Part shown: piece by piece, positions 7,866 through 16,636 of the stretch | Layout of the letters: each line of letters starts with the position of its first letter | How positions within the stretch are numbered: the first letter of the stretch is position 1 | Source of the DNA: Bacteroidetes bacterium UBA2322 | GTDB taxonomy: Bacteria > Bacteroidota > Bacteroidia > Chitinophagales > UBA2359 | DNA: 25,187 nt | Direction of reading: 5' to 3' | Assembly: GCA_002345145.1 (NCBI GenBank) | Contig: DDVC01000097.1 | Coordinates: 1-25,187, forward strand | Program-made: the position numbers and the translations under genes | The notes under the pieces: generated by a model | What the model was told of the DNA's origin: nothing | The model's input: only the letters and a program-made list of their open reading frames with translations | Databases searched by the model: none

Positions 7866-8741
7866 CTACCATCCCAAAATAGAAGAGGGTCCCGATTTGG
7901 AGTACCAATATTCTTTATATCCGCCAACACTCATGTCTTGAATAGTGTTGTGCCTGCTGAGATTGCCTTCTCTGATAATTTGATCCATCAGTCCGTTGTA
8001 TTCAGATGCACTCAAACTGCTGTTGTTGGTGTGCTGTGACGAATTAGAAGTATTGAGTTGCGCCAAAAATTGTTTTTGTTGGGAGGGATTTAGTTGTTTC
8101 ATTACGTTTTGTATCATGGTGCCTAAGTAAGCATAATACATCACCATTGCTAATGCGTTGATTTCAAGATTTGGAAATTGAGCTATGATATCGTTGCGCA
8201 GAGCTAATTTTTGGGCGGGTTGGTCAAAGCCTGCATTTGTGTTGTTGAGGTTGACAAAATAGACAAATCCTTCAATATCGGTTTCGGTGATGGCAGCCTT
8301 GTTTGCATGATTGTAGGCTAAAACAGGGGCGCGGTTTTTAGCAAGTTTGGCAAATAAAGCCAGTTGTTCATCGGGGTAATTGTAGGTATTTTGGTAAAAA
8401 TATCCTTTGATGATGCCCCAAGCCAATCCCACCTGCTTGGGATCACTTAGCTGTTTAAATGTATTAAAATCGCTTTGAAGTCCTACTGCAAAACTGACTA
8501 TTTGTGCCGGATATTGGTTAAACAAATCAATTAGATTTTTTTTAATGGCTTGTTTTTCAGAATTTGTGAGCAATGTCATTGTAAGCAATTCGGTATAGCC
8601 TGTATAAATTTGAACATGCTCTGAAGTGAATGAATGCCCGCCTTTGCTGGCCAATATCTGCCCCTTGATTTGAGCAAAAGTTTGATAAAATGGGGAGGCG
8701 AACAGAGAGATGAACATGATGAACGACATTAAGTGTTGCAT
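7866..8741 (-). CDS. Exported protein of unknown function, possibly with an altered 3' end
   Basis: This is a 291-residue predicted exported protein that I do not recognise. The signal peptide is MQHLMSFIMFISLFASPFYQTFA with cleavage after about residue 23. The rest is mostly helical, with a Ser/Asn/Gln-rich stretch (about 229-245, NTSNSSQHTNNSS) and a C-terminus ending in SILGW. A clean promoter lies upstream at 8782-8814, giving a leader of about 35 bases and supporting this ATG. The stop codon is directly followed by transposase-derived sequence in the same frame, so the original C-terminus may have been replaced or shortened by an insertion. I cannot tell without intact homologues. Confidence 0.65.
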   Translation of the reverse strand: MQHLMSFIMFISLFASPFYQTFAQIKGQILASKGGHSFTSEHVQIYTGYTELLTMTLLTNSEKQAIKKNLIDLFNQYPAQIVSFAVGLQSDFNTFKQLSDPKQVGLAWGIIKGYFYQNTYNYPDEQLALFAKLAKNRAPVLAYNHANKAAITETDIEGFVYFVNLNNTNAGFDQPAQKLALRNDIIAQFPNLEINALAMVMYYAYLGTMIQNVMKQLNPSQQKQFLAQLNTSNSSQHTNNSSLSASEYNGLMDQIIREGNLSRHNTIQDMSVGGYKEYWYSKSGPSSILGW

Positions 8742-8781
8742 AAAATTTGATTTGTGGGTTAGTTTTGATTGTTTTACAGCA

Positions 8782-8814
8782 CAAAGTTAGCCCCAACGAA
8801 TGGCTTTCAGCAAA
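8782..8814 (-). promoter_or_regulatory. Bacteroidota-type promoter for the exported protein at 7866-8741
   Basis: On the minus strand, TTTG (8814-8811) is followed after 21 bases by TAACTTTG (8789-8782). The -7 octamer and the spacing are identical to those before the lipoprotein gene at 248. The start site would be near 8775. Confidence 0.65.
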
Positions 8815-8990
8815 CCAAAAATTGTTCGAATTGAAAGATTGACAACACTGTTACTTCGTTTTAAACTCCTTTAATTTAATGGTTTTACGTCAAAAAAAGA
8901 TAAAGAACCAATTGTAAAACGGGCATGGTAAATAATGGTAAAATTTCCATTGGGAATGGTAAAACACCGTGTCCATTTCTATGAAGGCAG

Positions 8991-10553
8991 TCATTCGGAG
9001 TGTTTGGAGCCAGCTTTATAGATTTTTGACAATTCATTCATCGGTATTTTTTTTATTTTGCTTTCTAACCAAAACCTGAAATCAAAGAGGCGTAAAGCTG
9101 CAATTTCTTTAGGATCGGCTGCAATGGCTTTGTTTATATTTTCGTAAAATTCGCTATAAAGCAGGTCTATTTGCCCTTTATCTGGTGCACTGAGCAGTTT
9201 TTTGAGAAATTTCAGAAAGAGATTTTCAATAACAAACATGCGCTTCCGGTCTTTAAGGAACCGATAAGTAGCTCGTAGTATATATTCCAATAGTTGTTCG
9301 TTTTTCAATTCTAAGTGAATAAGCAGATTAATGATGCGCAACCCGGCATAGTAATCAGAAAAATTTTCTACTTCTTCTATAGTTAGCGCCTCGTTAATTT
9401 CAATCAAGGCTTCGTCAAACATGCCTAATATAAAGTAGGAGCGCGCAATAAAGTATAAGTTTCCGGTAATAATGTGTTTGTGAGTTGGGAATAAAGCATG
9501 AAGTGCTTTGATGGGTTCTACAAATGCTAAAGCAGCCTCTATATCCCATGTTTTAAAATGCCTTAACAATTGCAGAATTTTACACCCACTTTGATATAGC
9601 GCTGCATCTTCGGCTTTTAATTTGTTGCTTTCGGTGTTTAACAAATTTCTCAACTTGACGATACAAACATCAAACTCCAACCACATTTCACGCCCCATAA
9701 GTACGCCAAGTTGCATGTCTAAGAAATGTATATATTTGCAAAGATTGTTTTCTATCAAATAAGGATTACGTTCAAACAACTCAATGCCCTTAGACAAGAA
9801 AGAATGAATAGCTGTCGGATTGTTAAGAAAGGTTTGGTAAACTGCTTGAATGTTGTAAAATGCTAATTTGCTTTGAATGGTCAATGCTCGGGTTTCGTCT
9901 TGCAAAAAAGGGTGTTGCATAATTTGGTGTAACTCAGCAATCTGTTCTTCGCTCCGAGCAATCATACCGAGTTGCCGCCATTTAACATGGAAGGTTCTCA
10001 ATAAAAGTGCAACATCAATATCGTGGTGAATTAGTTCGGTGTATTGCTGAATTTGTTTGATAACGTCTTCATAATAAACGTTGTTTAATTCAGAATAAAA
10101 ATCGGTATTCTTTAATTGTTCAAAAAGCAAATAGCAGAACAAACTCCATTGTTCGTGCTGTTGAGCTTTTTTCATAGCAGCGTCGATCTTTTTCAGACAT
10201 TGCCGGGACAGCCCCTTCCTGGATAATGCCTCAATTTCGCGTAACAGTACTAAGATTTGATCTGTTTGCGATTTCCCTTCATTGCAGGAAACAATACTGT
10301 CTAAAACAATACTATACAGATAGGCTTTAGTTGCCGAGAAGTTTCTAATGAATTTTTCTTTTTCAAAAAGCTTTAAAAGTTTACTCTCATTGTATTCTTC
10401 TTGTTTATCTATGGCACCAAATAAAAGAAGATATGGATTGTTTTTTACCCCTTTTTCGGTTGATGATTGCTTGTAGCCATACTTTTTAAAATATGCTTTT
10501 TCGGAAGGAGACAAAGATTTGATTAAATCAAACAAGTCTGTATTGTATGCCAT
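8991..10553 (-). CDS. Large all-helical (TPR-like) protein of unknown function
   Basis: This is a 520-residue cytosolic protein predicted to be almost entirely alpha-helical. It starts with DLIKSLSPSEKAYFKKYGYK (residues 8-27), an N-terminal signature I associate with a Bacteroidota family of helical-repeat proteins often present in several copies per genome. Residues 100-480 show helix pairs of TPR-like spacing, for example YFIARSYFILGMFDEALIEI (372-391), a typical TPR helix pair. It has no signal peptide, membrane segment or catalytic motif. Proteins like this usually serve as protein-binding scaffolds, but no partner is indicated here. It is the only intact gene between two transposase remnants. 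A gene next to it in an ancestral arrangement could have been lost. Confidence 0.7.
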   Translation of the reverse strand: MAYNTDLFDLIKSLSPSEKAYFKKYGYKQSSTEKGVKNNPYLLLFGAIDKQEEYNESKLLKLFEKEKFIRNFSATKAYLYSIVLDSIVSCNEGKSQTDQILVLLREIEALSRKGLSRQCLKKIDAAMKKAQQHEQWSLFCYLLFEQLKNTDFYSELNNVYYEDVIKQIQQYTELIHHDIDVALLLRTFHVKWRQLGMIARSEEQIAELHQIMQHPFLQDETRALTIQSKLAFYNIQAVYQTFLNNPTAIHSFLSKGIELFERNPYLIENNLCKYIHFLDMQLGVLMGREMWLEFDVCIVKLRNLLNTESNKLKAEDAALYQSGCKILQLLRHFKTWDIEAALAFVEPIKALHALFPTHKHIITGNLYFIARSYFILGMFDEALIEINEALTIEEVENFSDYYAGLRIINLLIHLELKNEQLLEYILRATYRFLKDRKRMFVIENLFLKFLKKLLSAPDKGQIDLLYSEFYENINKAIAADPKEIAALRLFDFRFWLESKIKKIPMNELSKIYKAGSKHSE

Positions 10554-10698
10554 AATTTAGGATTCTTCTAATGAACATTGAATTTAGACTTTGGACAAAA
10601 TTTTTTCGATAGTCAGCAAAAGAGGCAGTCCAAGTGTTAGGTATTGATGCAAACAAAATACGCAAAAACACTCGGATGCTGCCTCCAAATCTTACTGT

Positions 10699-10717
10699 CG
10701 GGCACATCACGTGCCCG
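10699..10717. repeat. Inverted repeat CGGGCAC...GTGCCCG
   Basis: This is a 7-bp perfect stem (10699-10705 / 10711-10717) with a 5-base loop. It lies in the non-coding stretch between the helical-repeat gene and the transposase remnant. It might be left over from a mobile element end. Confidence 0.5.
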
Positions 10718-10849
10718 TTCGTTGGTAAACTATTTGATGAGTTTAGCAAACGGAGGTCATTTATGTAACACCTTGTTGACCTTACGCTACACCCCCATTG
10801 TAACTATATGTATAGTAGCCTAACAAAGGTAGTGAAACATTTTCATTAT

Positions 10850-10876
10850 ACGGAGGCTATCCTCCGTGATTTTTTT
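10850..10876 (+). terminator. Rho-independent terminator without an obvious upstream gene
   Basis: The stem acggagg (10850-10856) / cctccgt (10861-10867) has a 4-base loop and is followed by seven T's (10870-10876). The form is textbook, yet no convincing plus-strand gene lies just upstream. A short open frame (about 10612-10764, about 50 codons) or an unrecognised RNA could be what it terminates. Confidence 0.7.
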
Positions 10877-11501
10877 ACAGCATCTGCCGTTACAACAACC
10901 TGCTTATCAGAACCAAGGGGGGCGCTAATATGAAAGACAAACCCTTTGATTTGGTCATGGTAACGCTACAAGATGCCGATAGCGGAAAAATGGTGTTTAT
11001 CAAACTGATTTTCATAGCTATTACAGGCGAGTTTAAATCTGATGTAGGTACTTGAGAAGCATGCAAGGAGTAACTGCTGCGTTTTGATGTAGAAAAAACC
11101 TATCGGTTTAGCAATAACAACCTGATGATGAACGCTTTTCAGACTTTTGAAACAACCCATTTAGGCAGTTGATTGTTAATGACCCAAATGGCATATTGGT
11201 TCTTGCACGTTGCCCGAGACGAGATTGAGCAGGTACAATGTATGCCATGGCAAAAATACCTGAACATCAATCAATCGGCAAATGCCCCAAAAAATCAGCA
11301 AAACGGCAAGCGTACACTCACCCCTGCAAGTCTATCGGGGCTATTTTTTGCACTTTTAACAAAGGCCTGTTTATACCAAAAGTACAAAAAAATGGTAAAG
11401 GGCGTACTAAAGGCATCAAACTACCCAAACGCCCCAAGTATCCCATTGTAAAAAAGCATAAGAAAAGTCCAAAACAGCACCCAAAACAGCTAAATTGTTA
11501 G
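10876..11501 (+). pseudogene. C-terminal remnant of a DDE transposase, with stops and a frameshift
   Basis: Read across stops, the frame gives YNNLLIRTKGGANMKDKPFDL...LQDADSGKMVFIK, then LLRFDVEKTYRFSNNNLMM, FQTFETTHLGS-stop-LL, AYWFLHVARDE and PWQKYLN. This follows a DDE transposase C-terminus I recognise: 'NLLMRGKKG..M...PF.L...Q', 'YRQRYDIEHFFRFGKQRLL', 'YQTP...HE.WW', 'AYVQLWVAR', 'PWERYL'. In-frame stops are at 11053 (TGA), 11071 (TAA) and 11170 (TGA, at an expected Trp). A frameshift moves the end into another frame, where GKGRTKGIKLPKRPKYPIVKK matches the basic tail of the family, ending at 11501. The N-terminal half and the element ends are missing. It is clearly inactive. Confidence 0.75.
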
Positions 11502-11606
11502 CCAAAAAACAGCATATTAAAAATGATTGGACCCAAACCAAGTGCGGGGGCTTCTGTCGTTTGTCAAAAGTCTAAATACTTCTTACCACACTAAAAACCA
11601 TTGGTT

Positions 11607-12641
11607 ATGAGCCTTAAAAAGTTGTTAGTTCATGTACTGTTATGGGCAATGTTTGCTCAGGTAAGCCTATTGGGGCAAGACACGTTTTCTATAGTTGCCG
11701 TTGACCCCGTAACGCGGCAGGTGGGTAGCGCCGGCGCTTCGTGTTTAGACGCTTCGGCTATAGCAGGCGGGGTTTCTATAATAGGCAAACTTTACCCCAA
11801 CCGAGGCGCTATCAACACCCAATCATACTGGAACAGCCTTAACCAAAACAATGCAGGCAACCTGCTCTCCGGCGGGTTTTCGCCACAGGAGGTTATTGAT
11901 TGGCTTTCGGTAAACGATGCTCAGGGCGCAGCCAATGCCGCACTCAGGCAATACGGCATTGTAGATTTTGACCCACAGGGCAATCCGCGCGCCGCTGCTT
12001 TTACCGGCGCTAATTGTTTTGACTACAAAAACCATATTATAGGACCCAACTATGCCATACAAGGCAATATACTGCTGGGGCAAGAAGTGTTAGACTCTAT
12101 GGAAGCCCGATTTTTGAACACCGAAGGCGAACTGGCGGTAAAACTGATGGCTGCCCTGCAAGGCGCTAAAATGCCCGGTGCCGATACCCGATGTGCCGAT
12201 GAGGGTATCTCCTCCCTTTCGGCTTACATTAGGGTGGCTAATCCTACCGATGCGCAAAATAATTTTTACCTCAACTTAGTTGTACCCGAAACCCCATTGC
12301 TGCAAGACCCCATAGACCTGCTCCAAACCCTGTTTAACAATTGGCTCACCACTGTTTCTGTCCCAGGCCATACCGCTCCCTACAACCAACCAAAAGTATG
12401 GGTTCAAAACACAGGGCAAACCTCACTACTGCACACCACAGCGCCTAATTTAGCGCAAAACCCTGCCCTGCTTATGGTGTTTAATTTGGCAGGTAAACAA
12501 GTAGCACATCTAAATATAACACAGCCGCAAGCGCCTTTAAACGCCCAATTGCTCAACCTGCCCGCAGGTGTTTACCTGTACCAACTGCACCAAAACCAAA
12601 CCGCCATTGGCAGCGGTAAGTTTACCTTGTTTGGGCAGTAA
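11607..12641 (+). CDS. DUF1028 (Ntn-hydrolase-like) protein with T9SS sorting domain
   Basis: A predicted secreted protein of 344 residues from the ATG at 11607 (a TTG two codons earlier is less likely). The signal peptide spans about residues 1-23. The mature part starts with QDTFSIVAVDPVTRQVGSAG (24-43), the N-terminal signature of DUF1028, a family with an N-terminal-nucleophile hydrolase-like fold. The domain continues to about residue 240, including GANCFDY and YAIQGNILLG. The last 75 residues (LLMVFNLAGKQV..., NLPAGVYLYQL, ending GKFTLFGQ) form a type A C-terminal sorting domain, which directs proteins through the type IX secretion system to the surface or medium. The substrate is unknown. 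No clear promoter is seen; the gene starts just after the transposase remnant. Confidence 0.85.
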   Translation: MSLKKLLVHVLLWAMFAQVSLLGQDTFSIVAVDPVTRQVGSAGASCLDASAIAGGVSIIGKLYPNRGAINTQSYWNSLNQNNAGNLLSGGFSPQEVIDWLSVNDAQGAANAALRQYGIVDFDPQGNPRAAAFTGANCFDYKNHIIGPNYAIQGNILLGQEVLDSMEARFLNTEGELAVKLMAALQGAKMPGADTRCADEGISSLSAYIRVANPTDAQNNFYLNLVVPETPLLQDPIDLLQTLFNNWLTTVSVPGHTAPYNQPKVWVQNTGQTSLLHTTAPNLAQNPALLMVFNLAGKQVAHLNITQPQAPLNAQLLNLPAGVYLYQLHQNQTAIGSGKFTLFGQ

Positions 12642-12652
12642 ACAACAAAAAA

Positions 12653-12670
12653 TATGGCAGTTATGCCATA
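12653..12670. repeat. Small hairpin after the DUF1028 gene
   Basis: The stem tatggca (12653-12659) / tgccata (12664-12670) has a 4-base loop, 11 bases after the stop codon. It has no U-tract on the plus strand, so it is at best a weak transcript end. Confidence 0.35.
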
Positions 12671-12828
12671 ATACCCGGTAGCCTAACCAACCCGTTCCGT
12701 TTTGGGTTGTTTGGTTTTCAAAAAGGGGTTTAGCGCTTTTTGCCGTGAGCCTACCTGCCACCAAAGGCAATACCCATGCCCCAATTGGCGTTAAACACCC
12801 ACAAACATCGGGGTTTTACCGCTGTTAG

Positions 12829-12860
12829 TTTGGTGAATTGCTTTTTATACCGTTATTTTG
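12829..12860 (+). promoter_or_regulatory. Near-consensus promoter for the beta-barrel protein gene
   Basis: TTTG (12829-12832), a 20-base spacer, then TTATTTTG (12853-12860), one mismatch from TAnnTTTG. The implied start near 12867 lies before the ATG at 12886 but after the upstream TTG at 12838, which supports the ATG as the start. Confidence 0.5.
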
Positions 12861-12885
12861 CCTTAAATTTAAAACCACTACCCCT

Positions 12886-13536
12886 ATGCCACGCATTTGC
12901 AGCCTTGGTTTACTATTGTTTACCCTTATTATTGCCGGTTTGTTGGCAACCAATACCTTGTATGCACAACGCCAGCCCGTGCCGCGCACCAATACCCCGC
13001 CTGCCCGCACCAATACCGATAACAACCAACAAAATACATCGGGAAAGTTTGACCGCAGCCGCTTTTTTGTAGAAGGCAACATAGGCTTTAACTTTGGCGG
13101 CGGGTTCGGGTTTGTTTCGGCATCGCCTGTGTTGGGCTATCGGTTTACCAACCGGTTTTCTGCCGGCGCCGGACCCATTTTTGAATACTACCGTTTTAGC
13201 AGCTATAAAGGCAGAGTATTGGGCGGACGAACTTTTGCCCGTTTTCAGGCGTTTGAAAACCTCTTTAACACCGGCGGAAACCTGTTCTTGCACGGACAGT
13301 ACGATTTTCTGAACTATAAAGACAATAACCTCTACGAAGAAAAAGCCGCCACCGCACATCGCCTTCCCGTAGGTTTGGGTTATGGTCAGCCACTTGGGCG
13401 AGCAGCAAGGTTTAACCTAATGGTTTTGTACGACATGTTATACAACCGCTACCGAAACTCCGATATACCTATCTATAACTTTGGTTACGTGTATAACGGT
13501 TTCATCATTCAGGGAGGGGTTAATTTTGGGTTTTAA
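12886..13536 (+). CDS. Outer-membrane beta-barrel protein
   Basis: This 216-residue protein starts at ATG 12886. An in-frame TTG 16 codons upstream would put KFKTTTP before the signal peptide and precedes the predicted transcription start, so it was not chosen. The signal peptide MPRICSLGLLLFTLIIAGLLATNTLYA is cleaved about residue 27. A short Pro/Thr/Asn linker (30-50) follows, then alternating hydrophobic and aromatic strands typical of a small outer-membrane barrel (FFVEGNIGFNFGGGFGFV, SPVLGYRFTNRFSAGAGPIF, and others), ending in GGVNFGF with the C-terminal Phe expected for barrel insertion. About eight strands fit the length. No substrate or partner can be named. It precedes lysS by 81 bases. 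Confidence 0.75.
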   Translation: MPRICSLGLLLFTLIIAGLLATNTLYAQRQPVPRTNTPPARTNTDNNQQNTSGKFDRSRFFVEGNIGFNFGGGFGFVSASPVLGYRFTNRFSAGAGPIFEYYRFSSYKGRVLGGRTFARFQAFENLFNTGGNLFLHGQYDFLNYKDNNLYEEKAATAHRLPVGLGYGQPLGRAARFNLMVLYDMLYNRYRNSDIPIYNFGYVYNGFIIQGGVNFGF

Positions 13537-13617
13537 TGCCGCCAAAAACAAGAACCGCCGGTTAGTAATTTTACCTGAAAACTCATTATAGCAACACATC
13601 ACCCATTCACCCCTACA

Positions 13618-15135
13618 ATGGCACCACATTTAAACGAACAAGAGTTAGAGCGGCGCAAAGCGCTCCAAGAATTGCATGATTTAGGTATAGACCCCTATCC
13701 GGCAGAGGAGTATGAGGTAAACGCTACCACTACCGATATTTTAGAAAACTTTTTGCCCGATGCAGGTAATTTCCAAACCGTACAAATAGCAGGCAGGCTC
13801 ATGACCAAACGCATTATGGGTAAAGCCTCCTTTGCCGTGCTGCAAGATGCCTTTGGCAGAATACAACTCTATATAAGCCGAGACGATATTTGCCCCACCG
13901 AAGACAAAACCCTTTACAATACCGTTTTTAAACGCCTGTTGGATATTGGTGATTTTATAGGCGTAAAGGGCTACGTATTTACCACCCAAACCGGCGAAAC
14001 TACCCTGCATGTAACCGAGCTGAAACTACTGAGCAAATCTATCAAACCGCTGCCCATAGTAAAAACCGAAAAAGACGGAACCGTGCATGATGCCATTCAT
14101 GACCCCGAATTTATTTACCGACAACGTTATGTGAACCTAACCGTAAACCCCGCCGGTAAAGAGGTTTTTGTAAAACGCTCGCAACTCATTAGCAGTATGC
14201 GCAGTTTTATGACCCAAAAAGGTTACCTTGAAGTAGAAACCCCCATACTGCAGCCCATTTACGGCGGCGCAGCAGCACGCCCCTTTAAAACCCACCACAA
14301 TGCCCTTGATACCGTTTTATACATGCGCATTGCCAACGAGCTTTATCTTAAACGACTCATTGTGGGTGGCTTTGACGGCGTTTTTGAGTTTGCCAAAGAT
14401 TTCAGAAACGAAGGCATGAGCCGGTTTCACAACCCCGAGTTTACCATGCTCGAAGTGTATGTGGCTTACAAAGACTACCAATGGATGATGGACTTTACCG
14501 AAGCCATGCTGGAACGCGCCGCCCTTGACCTGCACGGTACTACCCAAATACCCGTAGGACAACACCTTATAGACTTTAAGCGCCCATGGAAAAGATTTAC
14601 CATGTACGAAGCCATTCAGCACTTTACCGGCATAGATATTACCCACATGGACGAAGCCGGCGTAAGAGAAGTTTGCCACCAATTGGGCATACAAACCGAT
14701 AAAAGCATGGCACGAGGTAAACTGATAGACGAAATTTTTGGCGAAAAATGCGAACCACACCTCATACAACCCACTTTTATTACCGATTACCCCGTAGAAA
14801 TGTCGCCCCTTGCCAAAAAACACCGCACCAAACCCGGCTTAGTGGAGCGCTTTGAAGCTATATGCAACGGTAAAGAAATTTGCAACGCTTTTTCTGAACT
14901 GAACGACCCTATTGACCAACGCCGCCGCTTTGAAGAACAATTGGAACTGGGCAAACGAGGCGATATTGAAGCCATGATGCTAGACGAAGATTTTCTGCGC
15001 GCCTTAGAATACGGTATGCCCCCCACCGCCGGACTGGGCATAGGTATAGACCGCCTTGCCATGATAATGACCAATCAGCCCTCTATTCAAGATGTGCTGC
15101 TTTTTCCGCAAATGAAACCCGAAAAATTTGACTAA
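13618..15135 (+). CDS. lysS: Lysyl-tRNA synthetase, class II
   Basis: This is a full-length 505-residue enzyme that charges tRNA-Lys with lysine using ATP, in the cytosol. The N-terminal OB-fold anticodon-binding domain spans about 53-140 (GRLMTKRIMGKASFAVLQD, 59-77). The class II catalytic core follows: motif 1 around GYLEVETPIL (202-211) with YGGAAARPF, motif 2 FRNEGMSRFHNPEFTMLE (262-279), and motif 3 GLGIGIDRLAMIMT (472-485) with the ATP-binding Arg. All key residues are present. The ATG start gives the normal N-terminus. Downstream, apaG begins after 63 bases in the same direction, so the two may be cotranscribed. Confidence 0.97.
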   Translation: MAPHLNEQELERRKALQELHDLGIDPYPAEEYEVNATTTDILENFLPDAGNFQTVQIAGRLMTKRIMGKASFAVLQDAFGRIQLYISRDDICPTEDKTLYNTVFKRLLDIGDFIGVKGYVFTTQTGETTLHVTELKLLSKSIKPLPIVKTEKDGTVHDAIHDPEFIYRQRYVNLTVNPAGKEVFVKRSQLISSMRSFMTQKGYLEVETPILQPIYGGAAARPFKTHHNALDTVLYMRIANELYLKRLIVGGFDGVFEFAKDFRNEGMSRFHNPEFTMLEVYVAYKDYQWMMDFTEAMLERAALDLHGTTQIPVGQHLIDFKRPWKRFTMYEAIQHFTGIDITHMDEAGVREVCHQLGIQTDKSMARGKLIDEIFGEKCEPHLIQPTFITDYPVEMSPLAKKHRTKPGLVERFEAICNGKEICNAFSELNDPIDQRRRFEEQLELGKRGDIEAMMLDEDFLRALEYGMPPTAGLGIGIDRLAMIMTNQPSIQDVLLFPQMKPEKFD

Positions 15136-15198
15136 TCCACACAACATACCCCAGTAATACGGCGTAAGTTTATCACTTTATTATCTGTTTTAACTACC

Positions 15199-15585
15199 AT
15201 GGTAACAGCCACCACCAATGGCATAAAGGTAAGCGTAGAAGTATTTTACTACCCCGAAGGGTCTAACCCACAGCAAAACCACTACCTTTTTGCCTACAAA
15301 ATAAGCATACAAAACCAAAGCCAATATACTGTGCAGCTCCTGCGCCGCCATTGGCATATTTGGGAAAGCATTGGCACACGCCGCGAAGTAGAAGGGCTTG
15401 GCGTTGTGGGCGAGCAGCCCGTAATAGCCCCCGGTCAAACCCACAGTTATATGTCGGCTTGCAACCTGCATACCGAGTTCGGGCAAATGTATGGCACTTT
15501 TACCATGATAAGGCAGCACAACCATGACCAATTTAAAGCCGTTATTCCGTCTTTTACCATGACCGTGCCCTATAAACTCAACTAA
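15199..15585 (+). CDS. apaG: ApaG protein
   Basis: This 128-residue single-domain protein is the typical ApaG length. The fold is an Ig-like/fibronectin-like beta sandwich. Family marks are VSVEVFYYPEGSNP (11-24), YKISIQNQS, LLRRHWHIWES (47-57), VVGEQPVIAPGQTHSYMSAC (69-88) and GTFTM. It is known by name from E. coli, where it was linked genetically to Co2+ resistance and Mg2+ efflux; the molecular role remains unclear, and the fold suggests protein-protein binding. It is cytosolic with no signal peptide. It lies between lysS and an exported thioredoxin-like gene. Confidence 0.93.
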   Translation: MVTATTNGIKVSVEVFYYPEGSNPQQNHYLFAYKISIQNQSQYTVQLLRRHWHIWESIGTRREVEGLGVVGEQPVIAPGQTHSYMSACNLHTEFGQMYGTFTMIRQHNHDQFKAVIPSFTMTVPYKLN

Positions 15586-15704
15586 ACTCTGCCAATTTCG
15601 GTTTTTTTACCGGCGCTGTGTTAAACCTTTATGGCGCTTATACGTCAAAGGCTGCGCAGTTGTTTTCCGTTTATTTTTTACTCCTCTCAAGCATTTTCTT
15701 TTCT

Positions 15705-16259
15705 ATGAAATTTTCCATCCTTTCCGTTGCCCTGCTGGGCTGTATGTTGCTGTTCAACGCCTTTACCCTGCCCAATGCCCCCCGCGAAAAAGGGAAGATA
15801 AACTGGGTATCTATTACCGAAGCCATTGACCTTGCCAAACAAGAACCCCGAAAAATTATTGTTGATGTATATGCCGACTGGTGCGGCTGGTGCAAAAAAA
15901 TGGACAAAACTACCTTTCAGCACCCCGATATTGCTGAATACATCAACGAAAAATACTACGCCGTAAAATTTGATGCCGAGTATAAACAACCTATTACCGT
16001 AGGCGCCGAAACCTTTAAATACCGCTCCGATGCCCGCGGCGGCGTACACGAGTTAGCCCTTACCCTCCTTGAAGGACAAATTAACCTGCCCAGCGTAGTG
16101 GTTTTAGACCATAAACTGAGCAAACTTACCATTATACCCGGTTATATGGAGCCGGTAGATATGGATAAAGCCCTCCGCTATTTTGGCGATGGCTACTACG
16201 ATAAAAACATTAAATGGGGCGTTTTTGAAAAAAATTTCCGCTCAAACCTTGGCAGATAA
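15705..16259 (+). CDS. Exported thioredoxin-family protein (CGWC)
   Basis: This 184-residue protein starts at the ATG at 15705; an upstream GTG at 15618 would add 29 residues with a second hydrophobic stretch before the signal peptide and is less likely. The signal peptide MKFSILSVALLGCMLLFNAF spans about 1-20. C13 sits in LLGC, but the hydrophobic core continues past it, so a lipoprotein is doubtful. The thioredoxin fold begins with KIIVDVYADWCGWCKKMDK (50-68), with the redox pair C60-x-x-C63. The Gly-Trp between the cysteines is common in the DUF255/thioredoxin_7-like branch. A later PSVVVLD strand supplies the expected cis-Pro region. Likely a periplasmic thiol reductase or oxidoreductase. 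A strong terminator follows 26 bases after the stop. Confidence 0.88.
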   Translation: MKFSILSVALLGCMLLFNAFTLPNAPREKGKINWVSITEAIDLAKQEPRKIIVDVYADWCGWCKKMDKTTFQHPDIAEYINEKYYAVKFDAEYKQPITVGAETFKYRSDARGGVHELALTLLEGQINLPSVVVLDHKLSKLTIIPGYMEPVDMDKALRYFGDGYYDKNIKWGVFEKNFRSNLGR

Positions 16260-16284
16260 AAACTCCTAAAAATACCTATCACAG

Positions 16285-16322
16285 AAAACATCGGGCAGCG
16301 CTAAACTACCCGATGTTTTTTT
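16285..16322 (+). terminator. Strong rho-independent terminator closing the lysS-apaG-thioredoxin block
   Basis: The 11-bp perfect stem aaaacatcggg (16285-16295) / cccgatgtttt (16309-16319) has a 13-base loop and a T run to 16322. The A's on the left arm mean it could also work on the minus strand, where it would meet transcripts from the large gene at 16862. Confidence 0.85.
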
Positions 16323-16583
16323 GTTTGTACTGTTACCTTGTACCGTAAATTTGATTTTATGCCCTTGCTTGCCTACAAAATCTAACCATCTGTTTTCCTT
16401 TTTTGTATGGTTATGGTTGGTTTTTTGTTTTCCTGCTCCCAATTGGAGGTACAGGTGAATAACCCGGCTTACCAAACTATGCTCAATGGCATGTATAAAA
16501 ACGCAAGGTTAGATTAAATTGAGCGCCCAATGGGGGAAACGCCTACGTAAAGGTTTAGATGCACTTGTTAAAAATGGGCAACA

Positions 16584-16602
16584 GATTACGGTGCGCTGCA
16601 CC
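16584..16602. repeat. REP-like palindrome, copy 1
   Basis: The unit gattacggtgcgctgcacc has a 5-bp hairpin ggtgc-gct-gcacc at 16590-16602. Confidence 0.6.
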
Positions 16603-16636
16603 TGATAATAAACAAGGTACGCATCTGTGCTACCAA

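Noticed and set aside
10528..10749. 73-codon minus-strand open frame overlapping the start of the helical-repeat gene
   Set aside because: It overlaps a convincing gene start and matches no known protein pattern.
11053..11172. TGA codons in the transposase frame read as Trp (alternative genetic code)
   Set aside because: Only one TGA falls at an expected Trp, a TAA and a frameshift are also present, and all intact genes use TGG for Trp. Decay of a pseudogene is simpler.
14317..14823. 168-codon open frame opposite lysS
   Set aside because: It is the antisense shadow of a certain lysS gene; its composition mirrors the real frame.
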